Below, piece by piece: positions 1-12,613 of a DNA stretch of 64,000 nt. This stretch comes from Camellia lanceoleosa (taxonomy: Eukaryota > Streptophyta > Magnoliopsida > Ericales > Theaceae). The stretch spans positions 99,424,182-99,488,181 of the forward strand of contig CM045761.1 of assembly GCA_025200525.1 (NCBI GenBank). The letters run 5' to 3'. Below the pieces are notes generated by a model that did not search any database, had not been told where the DNA came from, and worked only from the letters and a program-made list of their open reading frames with translations. The translations under genes and the position numbers were made by a program. Each line of letters starts with the position of its first letter. The stretch's first letter is position 1.

Positions 1-175
1 AAAAAACCAATCTTGCCTTATTTGGAAAACTAACTCCTTGATTGTAGAGTGTGTTGACCCTTCACGTCCTCTCGAGCTGCCACGTGTCTCAAAGAAAAAT
101 CCATTAGCCTTCATTTTTGGAAAAATGATCTCACCTTTGTAACTTTGTTGTTGATATGGAAAATCTTCAAATCTT

Positions 176-310
176 ATAAGCCTTATCGCTTATTGACTAG
201 ATAAGGCACCAAGATAAGAGATAAGCCTCAATAATAAGAGATAAGTCTCTAAAAGATAAGCGTCAACAACCTCATAATTATTAGGAATGGTTAAGGCTCA
301 CCTTATCAAA
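176..310. promoter_or_regulatory. Cluster of GATAAG / CTTATC (I-box-like) motifs
   Basis: About ten copies of GATAAG or its complement CTTATC occur within roughly 135 bases, for example AGATAAGAGATAAGCC near 215 and GATAAGCG near 265. In plants GATAAG is the I-box, bound by GATA/MYB-type factors in light-regulated promoters. That is family knowledge; function here is inference. The cluster is about 600 bases upstream of a broken gene, so it may be a relic promoter or a chance simple repeat. Confidence 0.35.
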
Positions 311-916
311 TCAAACTAAATCTAAATTAATAAATTAATAGGCTTTCAGTCCAAAGGTCCAAAATCAAATTTCCTTTGTCAAAAGGTCCAGGTACAAAAA
401 CATTAAGGCCATAAGGACAACCTTATACAAAATGACCAAATTACCCATTATAAACTCATTCTCTCTATCTCTCTTTTCTAACCTGCTAATCTTTCTCTCT
501 TTCTTTCTTCTATACATGATCTGTTGAAATCATTCCCCAAAACCCATTATTTCTCTCCTCATCCTTCTCTCTCTCCCTTCATCGGTGATCCATGATGATC
601 AGTCTCTTCCTCCGCTACACTACCATACCCTGGCATCAGCTCACCATCCTTCTACAACCCATTCTAGAGAGACAAAAAGAGTAAGGTAGGAGAGAGAAAA
701 TGACTTTCTCCATTTTCAACTCAAATATGGAATTACAGTATATATATATATGTGTGTGTATGTGAGTGAAGAAAGAGAGAGATGGTTGGTGAGTTGGTTG
801 GTGTGGTAGTGAGGTTATCAAATCTATGTTGTCATTCAAATCGGTGGTGAAGAGGTTGGAGATAGGCGCGGCGATGAGATTTTGGGCACCGATTCACCTC
901 CCTCTTGGTCACTGTT
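311..916. other. AT/CT-rich non-coding stretch before the pseudogene
   Basis: CT-rich tracts (about 460-580), a short TA/TG microsatellite (738-765) and a GA-rich tract (765-785) are visible. The short minus-strand open frame here is low-complexity and has no recognisable domain. The last 80 bases run into the broken gene and could be its former 5' leader. I see no other gene. Confidence 0.4.
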
Positions 917-1437
917 ATGGAAGTCGATTGGTTGGTCGCCGATGATGCCATCAAGCACTGGATCAACCACCACGCCAATCATGATCTCTCTTGCTCCACC
1001 AAGGTCTTCGAGGATCAAAGCAACGAGATCGACGAAGTCCAGGATGAGTTTTTCAATTAGTCTAGGACTTTAAACATGGAAGAGTTCTTGGTGTGATAAA
1101 GTACGATGATGAAGAAGCTGATCAATCTAGGGTTTTTGGGTACTACTTTGATCATGTCAAAGGCGTTATTCGATAAGCTTTTGATAAGCGTTCGATTAAT
1201 GAGTGGGAGGATTACGAGGACTTCGATGCGAATGTGGGGTCGAAGGATTGGAGTAAGGTTGCGATTGGTTTGGACAATGTGCCTGTGGATGAAGATGTGA
1301 GGAGGAAGGTGGTTGAGGTAAATGGTATTAAGAATGCACTTTTGTTGAAGACTAGGTCTAGGGTTTCGCTGTTGAGAAAATGTTGGGGGACTTGGTTTGA
1401 TGCCAAGAGTGATTTCTTGAGGAGGAAGAAGGGTTAG
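917..1437 (+). pseudogene. Broken protein-coding copy, family not recognised
   Basis: A first open segment runs from ATG 917 to TAG 1058-1060 (47 codons, starting MEVDWLVADD). After a one-base frame change, a second segment runs 1078-1437 to a TAG stop and has only one internal stop, TAA at 1174-1176. The protein-like part is acidic in the middle (EWEDYEDFDANVGSKDW) and ends in a basic tail (SDFLRRKKG). Codon use and amino-acid mix look like a real former protein of about 170 residues. No intron is visible, so a retrocopy is possible, but no poly(A) tail or target duplication was found. I do not recognise the family. The stops and frameshift make an active gene unlikely unless the sequence has errors. 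Confidence 0.5.
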
Positions 1438-1639
1438 TGGCATTGAAACTTGGATTTGGATATTAGATTTTGAATGAGATGTGTTTGTATATATGAAAAC
1501 AATATAGATCCAAACTACAAGATGATCTGGAGAGAGATGGGAAAACTTGGATATTTTTATTTTTTATTTTATTTTTTTACTTGTTGATTATTATTGTTGT
1601 TGTTGTTGTTGATGATGATGATAATGATGATGAAACAAA

Positions 1640-1925
1640 TTACAATAGATAACAGGTTTCGAAAGTTAGATTTAAACAGATAAGGGACCTCTTGTGGCTT
1701 TGAGATATTTCAATAGATAGTTTTATAACAGATATGTTGAAATAAGAGGGGAAAAAATTGAATAGATAAGAATTTCAACAGATAGAAGTAATTTGAACAA
1801 ATAAGAGGAAAAATTGAACAGATAAAAAATAATTTGAACTGATAGAAAAAATTGAACAGATAGATATAAATTTGAACAGATAGTCAACGAAAAGACAAAC
1901 AGATAAAAAAATCAATAGTTAAAAT
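1640..1925. repeat. Dispersed AACAGATA / TCAATAGATAG repeat tract
   Basis: Roughly a dozen irregularly spaced copies of (A)ACAGATA or CAATAGATAG occur in about 280 bases, separated by A-rich spacers (for example GAACAGATAAAAAATAA). The same motif on the opposite strand recurs at 21105-21240. This suggests two degraded copies of one repeat family rather than a simple microsatellite. No terminal repeats were found. Confidence 0.5.
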
Positions 1926-2900
1926 TGGAAACAAAAAATCCTTTACGACTTCTCACCAAACTATTTCACAAAAAGTAGACATCTTATCAATCAAAAAAAA
2001 AAATATATTCACTGGACCTATTGCCTTAGACAATAGGTAGAGTGTATTTTTCACCAATTTTTTCTTAATTAATTAACCCAATAGCTTGACTAATTTAATT
2101 AATTAAAATAAATCAACTCCGCTATCACTTCCTTGACCTTAGGGGTGGATCCCATAAAATCTTTAACTTTTTATCTTCTACTGCCACATGGCACAAATAA
2201 TTGGAATTTTTGCCAAAAGGGTACCCAAAAAAAAAAAAAAATACTCATATTAATTAGTGATTACCAATTAATTAAGGGAATAAGTTATTTTAGTAATTTT
2301 TTGGTTTTTTGACTAAAATATAAAATGGAAAAAATTAGTATGTTTAGAATAACTTTTTGATTTTTTACAAAAAGATGTGCAAAAAATAAAGAGAAAATAA
2401 AATCTTTGACTTTTTAATATAGGTTTTTTGATTTTTTTCAATAACTTTTTGACTTTGAGACTAAAACTGTTGCATGCCAAACGAGGTCTAAGTTAAGCCT
2501 CAGATAAATAATTTACAAAAATAATAAATTCATCTTTAAGTATCAACATTTTTTTTCTTTTCTTTTGATTAAGAAATCAATGACCCTGTATGAAGATTTC
2601 TTATTTAATTTGTTTGTTTGAGTTTTCACAAATATATATATAAATATATAAAATCAGAAATTAGTTTGGTAAAAAAAAATTAAAAAAAAAACTCATTCTT
2701 TTAATATGATTTACCCTTTTTTGGTAAATAATAATTTTAAAAATATGTTTTTTAATATTTATTTTACTCAAACTAGTTTCCAATTTTTGGAGAAGAAAAT
2801 TAGGACACAAATTCTAAAAATTCAACTAGACAAAATTATATATATATTTGAAGCACGTATTTATTTTATTTTATTTTTTAGTTTGGTGTATCATGATACT
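1926..2900. other. AT-rich intergenic DNA
   Basis: Homopolymer A and T runs and TAATTAATTAA blocks, with no convincing coding frame. The open frame at 2706-3032 is AT-rich and ends in the translated G-run/telomere-like repeat, so it is treated as spurious. Confidence 0.5.
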
Positions 2901-2902
2901 AC

Positions 2903-3048
2903 GATCCCAACACATATTCTTTGGGGGGGGGGGGGAATTCCAACACATATTCTGGGGGGTTTAGGGTTTAGGGATCCCAACACATATTCTTTGGGGGGGG
3001 GGGAATTCCAACACATATTCTGGGGGGTTTAGGGTTTAGGGTTTAGGG
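2903..3048. repeat. 70-base tandem duplication with G-runs and telomere-like TTTAGGG
   Basis: Two units start GATCCCAACACATATTCT at 2903 and 2973 (period 70). Each holds a G-run of 11-13, the block AATTCCAACACATATTCT, and plant telomere-type (TTTAGGG) repeats at 2957-2973 and 3025-3048. The array ends about 170 bases upstream of the lipid-transfer gene TATA box. Confidence 0.8.
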
Positions 3049-3216
3049 TCATGGAAGAGTAGTAAATTTTGGGGCAAATTGGGGAAACTCCTAGTCTTAT
3101 TGTAGTTGTTATTGTTATTAAAACAGAAAAGATATAAAACCACCGGGGAAACCGGCTTTTCCTTATAAGGTAGTTGCATGAAGAATCGCATCATGATACA
3201 CAGCTGTATCTATCTC

Positions 3217-3388
3217 TATATAAAGAAAATCGTATACGATATAACTTCCTCTCTCTTCATTACAACATCAACAAGAACAAGAACAATAATAACACAAAAA
3301 GAAAAACCCTTGTTTTGTATTGGTTTGTTGTTTCTCTCCCTCACAAACTAATCTTTCATTCCTCTCTCATTGAAAGAAAGAAATAAAA
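3217..3388 (+). promoter_or_regulatory. TATA box and 5' leader of the lipid-transfer gene
   Basis: TATATAAA sits at 3217-3224 within a CT-rich context, 165 bases before the start codon. Transcription would then start near 3250, at the TTCCTCTCTCTTCATTACAAC stretch. The leader is CT/AA-rich and ends AAATAAAAATGG, with A at -3 and G at +4, a good plant start context. TATA placement is seen; the transcription start is inferred. Confidence 0.55.
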
Positions 3389-3734
3389 ATGGAATTCAAG
3401 ATGTTTGTGTCATTGTATCTGTTTATGTCTTCATGGGTTTCTGTGGGATTTTCTGAATCATTTTTAGATCAAGCGAGTGGCGGTGACGGTGGTGGTGCTT
3501 CATTACCATGCATACAAAAACTCTTGCCATGCCAACCTTATTTGCAGAAACCGTTGTCTCCGCCGGATACGTGCTGCGAGCCATTGAAGGAGATGATATC
3601 AAGGGATTCCGCTTGCCTCTGTGGAATCTTCGACAATGCTGATCTTTTGAAGAAATTCAATATCACCCAAGATGTTGCCTTGAAACTTCCCAAGGCTTGT
3701 GGTGCCAATGCAGATGTGTCTGTCTGCAAAACGG
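3389..3734 (+). CDS. LTPG-type gene, exon 1 (signal peptide and eight-cysteine domain)
   Basis: Encodes 115 codons plus one base. It includes the whole eight-cysteine lipid-binding core (Cys41, 48, 62, 63, 76, 78, 104, 113). The donor is ACGG|GTAAAT at 3735. If unspliced, the frame would stop at 3802 after a lysine/asparagine-rich tail that does not resemble the family, which supports splicing here. Confidence 0.88.
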
Positions 3735-6700
3735 GTAAATATATAACTGTTTCGATGATTAACAAAGCACAAAATTTAGATCCAAATAAAAATAAAAATT
3801 AAGTGCAAAATTTATTCTCACAATCTTTCTCTATTTCTCAGAATTTTTTTCATGCTAATTAAAAAATAAATGATGAAAAATAGAGAAAATTTATGAGAAT
3901 AAGAAATCTCTTTTTTCTCACCAAAATTGATAGGATTTGTTGATAAAGCAAAACTGCTTTTCAAAATACCTAAGTTGCCCATTCAAATACAAAGTATGTA
4001 TTGGTGAACCTTATATTTATAATCAATAATAATGCACTGCAAAATTTTTAAACTATTGACCTTTTTTGACAAGTCTTTTAATAAATTTAAATTTGAATTT
4101 GAATTTGAATTGTATTTAAATATCCTTACTATTTGAACCGTGATTTTTGTATATATGGCTGCTCACTATTATTGTTCCACCATACTATTTGTTTTGAATG
4201 GAGTACTTTGTTTTTTGAGAATTATAGGTGTTAAAAAATTAGGTTTCAAACAAGGCCCAAAATTTACATGACATGTTGGTGCATTGATCTAAATAATCTT
4301 GAACGTTTTGCACTGATGATTGCTTTGATATGTACACCATGGCAAACTTTTGGTTACAAAACCAACTGTAAAGAAAGCATTGAGAAAGAGAGAAGTGTTC
4401 GTATATATACCATGGCACTATATGATCTTTAGTTATAGGTCTCGTAGAATGTGCTTGTTATAGAAAGTAATTATACGAGTCACAAGTAAGAGGAGGTGGT
4501 AACCTTGGAGTTAGCCTACACGCTCAAAAATAAATAGAAAAGGAAGGAGTTCATTGAGAAAACCACTTGCCTGACTCCTTTCTTTTGTTCCTTGCACTTA
4601 GGGCGATAGTCAAGTCAAGCCAAGCAAAAAGTAGCCTTGGAATTTTTTTATTTATTTACTCAACTCTTCTATTTTTTATCCCAAACGAAGAAGAAGAAAG
4701 AAAATAAAATAAAATAAAAGTTATTAATTCGAAATCCAATTATGAAATATTTCATTGCAATCAATAATAAATAATACAAACTTGACTACTTTGTTTGAGA
4801 AGGATATCAAAAAGATAGAAAAGGGCAATGTAGCAAGAGACGAGCATACCACCATTCAGGCGGCAAGGGCCAACGAAAGGGGGAGGGATACAGGTCGCCA
4901 TATGTCAAGTTGGTGACTTAAAGTAGGTTGCTTTAGCCTACTTATTTTGGTGACAGATTGGTTCGAATGGATGGATGGATGGAAACAATCATGATTTGAA
5001 TTGGTCAAATCCCTAAGAAAAAGGGATTATATGGGCAAATATATATTATTATATACATATATATTTGGAGATAATGCATTAAGGGGACAGGTGTAGCAAT
5101 CCAGAAGGTTTTATATCCACTTCCCAATAAAGAATGGAGCAAACCCAATCAATCCAACATTAAACACAATGTAGTATATAGTACCAATGCTATTTATCCT
5201 TAGTCTTAGTCCTAGTTTTATTTAAGAGTAGACTTGAAAAATGTTTTTGCATAGATTCAGCTTTAGTTTTCTAGTTTTTCGTGACATCTGTGTCAAATTA
5301 GTGGTTTTTTGCCTTCATAAGCATTGATTTGAGACTTAAATTGTGTTTCGATTCCATTTTGTAATTCGATTTCATATTTTCAAACTTGTTCTTATGCCTT
5401 GTAATTTTCAAGGTAACAGTGCTTAAGTTGATAAAAATATACATGCAACAAATCTGACTTCTAAGAACAAGAGGTTGTGTGAGGCTCAGAGGATTAAAAT
5501 ACCTCCTGGTTTTTGTTTTGAATCAATTAAGAGGATTTAAAATCTCTATGGAGTTTTTAATGTCAAAAAGAGTGATAAATAGATGGAAATGAACATCATA
5601 AAATATACATTCATAAATTTACTGGATTGAACACATAAAAGTATAAAAACAAGTTTGAAAACACGAAATTGATTTACAAAAAGGATGTAAACACAATCTA
5701 CGACTCAAAACAATGCCTATGAAATCCAAAAACAATTAATTTGATATGGGTGTCATGAAAACTAAGAAACTAAGGCTAAATCTATGGCCAAGATGCCTTT
5801 CAAGTCTACTCCTAAGTTTAACTAAGGCTAAACTAAGGATAAATAACACTAAGATATATACTAAGTTGTGTTGAATGTTTGATTGATTGGGGTTTCCTCC
5901 ATCTTCAAATGGGGTATGTATAGCTTGCTAAGTCCTCCTGAAAATAATGGCTAACCTCCTAAAAATCTGCAACAGCTTCCGGAAGAATCTCCATGATCTC
6001 TACATGGTAGGGTGTTGGATTGCCTCATGAGCTGACACTTGTCCCACCAACCTCCTCCTTCCATTGTTATAACCTCATTTCAGTCTCAACCATTGGGTAG
6101 ATGATGGGACTATTGGATGAATGACAAGTGTCCCGTGCTTAAGAGAAGCCTTCATTTTATGAGCTATTAAGGACTTCAAATTCTAGTTATTGGATGATAT
6201 AGATATGGTGAAAACCTTCTACTTCAAATGATTGCCACGTGTCCCCTGACCAAGTCTTGAAGCCTAAATATCTCAAACATGTGTTAAATAATCTCCTGCA
6301 TGTGCTGAATTTTCTAATTTGCAAGAGATTTAGTTGATGGCACATTTTTCTGGCCATTGGATCATAGGTAGTGGGTCTCCAAGTGTGATGGATGATTGAC
6401 ACGTGTCAAAACCACCAGGCCAAATCCCAAGATTATAGTTATATAGTGGTTCAAATGGGGAAAGTGGTCGACAACAATCTCCTAAAATATAGGAAAACCT
6501 TCTACTTGATAGAATAATATCTTTTAAACTAATTCTTGTATATTAGGAAACTACCACCCCATTATTTGATGATAGACATATACTTAATAAAATTACTAAG
6601 CACCTCCACTTTTATGAATCACCCCCGCCACTCTAATTTGGCTATACCTTTTGAAAAAAGCACCTTAGAGGTAGCTTTATCAAACTTTTCAAATACAAAA

Positions 6701-9700
6701 AAATTCAATAAAGCTATACACATCCATTTATTTGCATGATCATTGCCACGTGACATCATCTGGTTGGGCAATCATTTTCGGTACAAACATTGCCCCCCCT
6801 CAAACGTTCCTTTGTTATTTTCAATTAAGATGAGACGTTTGATTGTTTGCCACTTTTGGAATCCTTCTAATATTCTTTTGTTAAGAGCTCTTGAAGTGAA
6901 ATTCAACAAGTACTCCTTTATTCTTATCTGACCTTCTAGATTCACTCTTACAAACATGTCAGGCCCTCTGGATTATCTTCTGGAGACTTGACAGACCTTT
7001 TGGATTACCTCGTGGAGACTTGACAAGCTTTCATTAGGACCTTCTAAATCCTTACCAGACGTTCTAAGTTAATTCTTGCAAACTTGATAGGCCTTCATCA
7101 AGACCTTTTGAACTACCTTCTATTGACCTGACAAATCTTCTTTAAGACCCTCTAAATTCTTATCACCTCTCAAGTATACATCAAGATCTTAAACCTCCTA
7201 AACAAAGCTCAGGCAGTCAAAAACCAACATTTGAATTCTTCTGTTCTGACCTCCTTTCTTTTTATTAGACTTGGGTGAGCTTCTTTCAAGAGAAGGTTGA
7301 AGTGCATAGCTAGTTTTCCTATATGAAACGTATGGCATTAAGCTTGTTCAGTGTACTAGAAGGCCTAAAATGTTAGTCAAACTTGAAACTACCATTAGGC
7401 CTTTTCAGACATTTTGAAAGGCCAAAAAAACTCCAATGTGAAAGGCTTGCTACACCTTAAGGCCTGTTCATCGAGCTAGAAGGCCTGAAGTACTTGTTAG
7501 GCTTGAGATTTATATTGGACCTTTTCAGACATTCTGAAAGGCTAAAACTTCTAATTTGGCTCTTCAAACAGAAAATAACTTATAATTTTTCTTCAGAAAG
7601 TCGAATTTATTATATGAGAAATTTCATCCAATGCACCAGTTACTGCTCATTTACAACCTTCTGGGGTCTATCAAGAATCCATGTCTAGCATTGATATTCC
7701 AGGAAGTCTTCATTCAAACTCTAGAGGGAATCCTCCTAGAAGAGCACCAGAAGGAAGATTTGGCTTTGCCAATGGGTAGGCAAATGAGCAAAAGCCCATC
7801 AACATACCGTAGGGGGGCAAAACTAGTTTGCACAATACCACTTTCATCAACATACCATAGTTTCTCATTCCATAACTCCTTTAGGATTCTATTAGGCTTC
7901 ATCATTTCATAGCCCAATCTTAGGAGAGCAAAGAGCAAAGCGCAGGAAGCATCCTCCTTACTGACAATCAGAAGTAGAAACAACCTCACCAAAGATCCTT
8001 ACCTTATAACCAAGCAGGAGATCCTCGGTTGAGGAAAAAAAAAAAACAACAACAACAAAACCAAAAAAAACAAGCAGGATATCGAGCCTTAAGTCAACTT
8101 TGAAATCAAGTCAGAAGTCAAGCTTTATAGTTGGATAGGAGAATCAATCCTTCTCTCTAGGGTCCTCTGAACAGGATGCCCCCCAATGTCTGTAACTCGT
8201 CCTCATGAAATAGGGGTGGTGGATGATGAACCCTGACCATTTGCATGAGACCTTTAGATACGATGTCTTCTGCTTGCTATCCAATAATTCCAAACTGTGA
8301 AACAGCGGACTAAGTGAACGACTGCATTCTGTCTCCAAACAAGGCCACCATCTTGTTATTGGTCCTCGTAAGCTCCTGTTAGGACTCCTTTCATCTTATT
8401 AAAGGATTATGAAATCTCTTGGGAAACTTCACGATTCCCTCTAATGAGACAATATCTGAGTTCGTCTGTGACACTTTGCAACTCCTAGGATAGGACATGT
8501 TGTGCTACAGAAGCAGGATGTGTGGTCGAGGTAGAATTGTTTAATGATGCCTCACCAAGTTGCTAGCCTCTCAGCGGGATTGTTTCCTCTACCTCTTCCT
8601 GATATTTTTCCCTAGTAACTATGGATCCCACTGGGTGTGCCAAAAGATGTTTGTGCAAAAATTACAAAAATTATATCCTCTAACTAAAACACAAATTTTG
8701 GCTAAAACCAAGAGGTTTTGGGTAATTTGTGGACATGCCAAGGAACCAGTGCCTAAATTGATGAAAATGTACTTGGAAAAAGTCTAACTTTTGAAAACAG
8801 GAGGTTATGTGAGGCTCAAAGGGATAAAAGACCTCATGATTCTTGTTTCACCTCAATTAAGAGGACTTCAAATCTCTATGAAGTTTTTAATGTAAAAAAG
8901 AGTAATAAATAGAGGAAAATGAACACCAAAAAATATACTTTCATAAATTCATTGGATTGAACACATAAAAGTATTAAAACAAGTTTGAAAACATGAAATT
9001 GAGTTACAAAATGAAAGTAAACACAATCTAAGTCTCAAAACAATACTTATGAAAGCCAAAAACAATTAATTTGACACCCGTGTCATGAAAACTAGGAAAC
9101 GAAGGCTAAATCTATGGTAAAAATGCCTTTCAAGTCTACTCCTAAATTAAACTAGGGTTAAACTAAGGATAAATAGCACTGAGTTATGTACTAAGTAGTG
9201 TTGAATGTTGAATTGATTGGGATTTCCTCCATTTTCAAATGGGTATTTATAGTTGCTAAATCCTCTTGAAAATCGTGGCTAACCTCCTGAAAATCTACAA
9301 CAACCTCTTCAAGAATCTCCATGATCTCTAGATAGTAGGGTGCTAGATTGCCTTATCAGTTGATACCTGTCCCACTAGTCTCCTCTTTCCATACAAGTTG
9401 TTGATTATTCCCCAAGGCTAGGGGTTGTTGTAACCTCCTTTCAATATCAGTCGTTGGGTAGACGATGGGGTTATTAGATAAATTATAAGTGTCCCATGCT
9501 TGGTTAAAGAAAAGCCTTCATTTTAGGAGCTATTAAGGAATTCAAATTCTAGCCGTTGGACGATATAGATAATTGAAACATTCTACATTAGATGATTGTC
9601 AAGTGTCCCATGACCAAGTCTTAATGCCCAAATATCTCAAACATGTGCTGAATAATCTCCTATATATGTTGAATTTGCTAATTTGCTAATTTGCAGGAGG

Positions 9701-10302
9701 TTCAATTGCTGTCACATTGTTCTGGGACTCCAAGTGTGATGGATAATTGACATGTGTCATAACTATCATGTCAAATCCCAATATTGTAGTTATATGGTGG
9801 TTCAAATGGGGATAATGGTCAACAACAATCTCCTAAAATATAGGAAAATCTTCTGCTGGAAATATTGATAAAAAAATATCTTTTAAACTAATTCTTATAT
9901 ATTAGGAAACTACTACCCCATTATCCGATGATGGACATACTTAATAAAAATACCAAGCACCTCCACTTTCATGGGTCACTCCCGCAACATGTCACCTTCT
10001 AATTTGACTATACCTTCTGAAAAAAGTACCTTAGAGGTAGCTTTATCAAACTTTCCAAATATAAAAAATTCATAAAGCTACCATGCACATCCATTTATTT
10101 GCATGACCATTCCCACATATTATCATTCAGTTGGGTGGTAATTTTTGGTACAAACAAAATTATTAACATTGCTAGAGTTATGCTATCCAAGGTGCTTTGG
10201 GAATTTACGAATTTTAGTTAAAACGTTAAAAAATTATTTAAAAAGTTAAGAAGCTATATTAAAAATATTCAAAGATTCCTTCATTTTTCTCTATTTTTTG
10301 CA

Positions 10303-10339
<37 letters not shown>

Positions 10340-12569
10340 TTGTGCATAAAAAGTCATTCCTAAACATTTTTTATACTTCAACCTTATATTTTAGCTAAAA
10401 AAATTAAAAATCACTTAAAAACGTCACTTTCTAACCAAACTGTAATTGATGTGTTTGCATCACATGTAATGAATGATACAATGGAGAGCCACCCTACTTT
10501 GGGTGTTTAAGGTGTGCTTTTTTCTTCTTTTTTTTCTTCTTTTTTATTAGTTTATTTTTATTTTTGGTGAATTTTTTTAAGAAAATTTCAATATAAATGT
10601 TAGGCTTCTAGTTTTTATTCGGCAGAATGAACTAAAAAATTAATTGTTTTTTTAAAATTTTCAAAAAAAAAAATTAGAAAATAAAAAAAATAAGCAAAAA
10701 ATAGTAGGATTTTTTTTTCTTATTTTGGAAATTATCAGAAAAAAAAAATTACTTGTTAGATTCGTCTATACCACACGGACCAGAAAAAAATTAAAAAATT
10801 GACATGATTTTTTTTTTTAAAAAAAAAAAGCCACGGAAAAGAAAATTTTAAAATGACTTATTTGGGAGATCCTAAATAACTAATTGTGAGTAGCTTTCCC
10901 CTTGGAATTGAGTATTGTTTATTTTGTAGTTGACAATTATAGTATATATTATTTTATAGGCGAGCTATAATCCAAATTGGTGTGCGTTGTCAACCCTTAA
11001 GGTGTTTATTTATTCATGCCCGCTACATCTCCTAATTTCACTTTTAATTTTACTCCTAATGATATAGATGAAAATAAAATTTGAGAGAGAGAAAGAGAGG
11101 AGTGCGGGTGTGTCTTCATGTGGATGTTAACTATGTCATTGTGGGTGAAATTGGAGGGTCTCAATTAGGGGGATGAATCATTTTTCTTATTTATATATTT
11201 TTTATTTGGTAAACATCGAGGTATTTAATTATGGGTTATTGTGTTAGTGAAACCAATCACCGCCACTACCTCTAGTTATCGTCTTCGACCACTGTCAACC
11301 ACCTCTGACGATATTTTCTTGGTAGTAATTTTTGACAATTTTTTTGCCATTTTTCAAGAAAAATCAACATCTTCACCACATCATTCTCTCATACATTCTC
11401 AGATTTGGTAGTAACAAGAGAAATGGAAAATAACTGTAAGTATTTAAAAATGATAAATTTATTACTGTATCAATATGTATCAAACCAGTTAATCACTTAC
11501 TCGCTTTCACTATCACACTCACACTGACATACATACACCCTCCCTTATTCAAATAAGCACATTCCACACTTACATATAAAAAATGAGTAGGACTAATAAA
11601 TTTATCATTGTATCTAGATTTATCACTAATAAATGTTATCACTGATAAATTTATTACTGGATCAATATTATCAAACCAATTAATCACTTACTCTTATTCA
11701 CTATCACACTCACACTTACATACATGCACACTCCCTCACTTATTCATTCAAAAAAAAAAAACACTCATGCATGCATGCACTTACATATAAAAAATAGTGT
11801 CCTCAGTGATAAATTTATCACTGACACAAATTTCTCCAAACATTAGTTTACAAGCAATTGACAAAGAGAATAAGAAAGTGAGGTTTGATGTGAAGAATCT
11901 TTGTCTCTTTTATCGTATCATCATCATCACCATTTTACAAATCCAAAAAATAAAAGGGGGGATTTCAAAACAATGGGACAGACAAAAAAAAATTACAAAA
12001 ATATGTGGGGTGCAAGTGATTTTGTGATGGAGTGCAAGTGAAAGATTGTGGGAGTGCAAGTCACTTGCACCCCTCCATGTTTGTGTAAAAATAAAATAAA
12101 ATAAAAATAAATTCTCCCTCTGGGATGTAATTCCCTCCCCCTCCCCTCCCCCCCCCCCCCAAAAAAAAGTGATAAAAAGTAAACCCAAGCAAAATCAAAT
12201 TAAAAAGCAAAAACATCTCTAATCAAGAAGATTTTTTAGATTCCAAGGTGGTTGTCAAGGTTTTTCTAGTAGATCTTTGATAATAAAGTGTAGATTGGCC
12301 ATGGTAGAGTATAGATCAGATATAGTAGAGCGTAGTCAAAGAAGATAGAGTGTAGATTATTTACCCCCCAAAAAAATAAAGTGTATATCGATGATGGTGG
12401 CGGTTGATCTTTGACAATAGTGGTAAATAATAGAGTGTAGATCGACGATAGTGAAGGTGGTTGGTAAGCAATGGTAGCAGCAGCCGGTGATGGATGGTGG
12501 TGGTAGGTGTGGTGATGGTGGTGATGTGTGGTAGTAGTGTGAAGCTTTAGATGAGAGATGAGAGGGAGG

Positions 12570-12613
<44 letters not shown>

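Noticed and set aside
2706..3032. 108-codon open frame ahead of the LTPG gene
   Set aside because: AT-rich start and a tail that is just translated G-run/TTTAGGG repeat.
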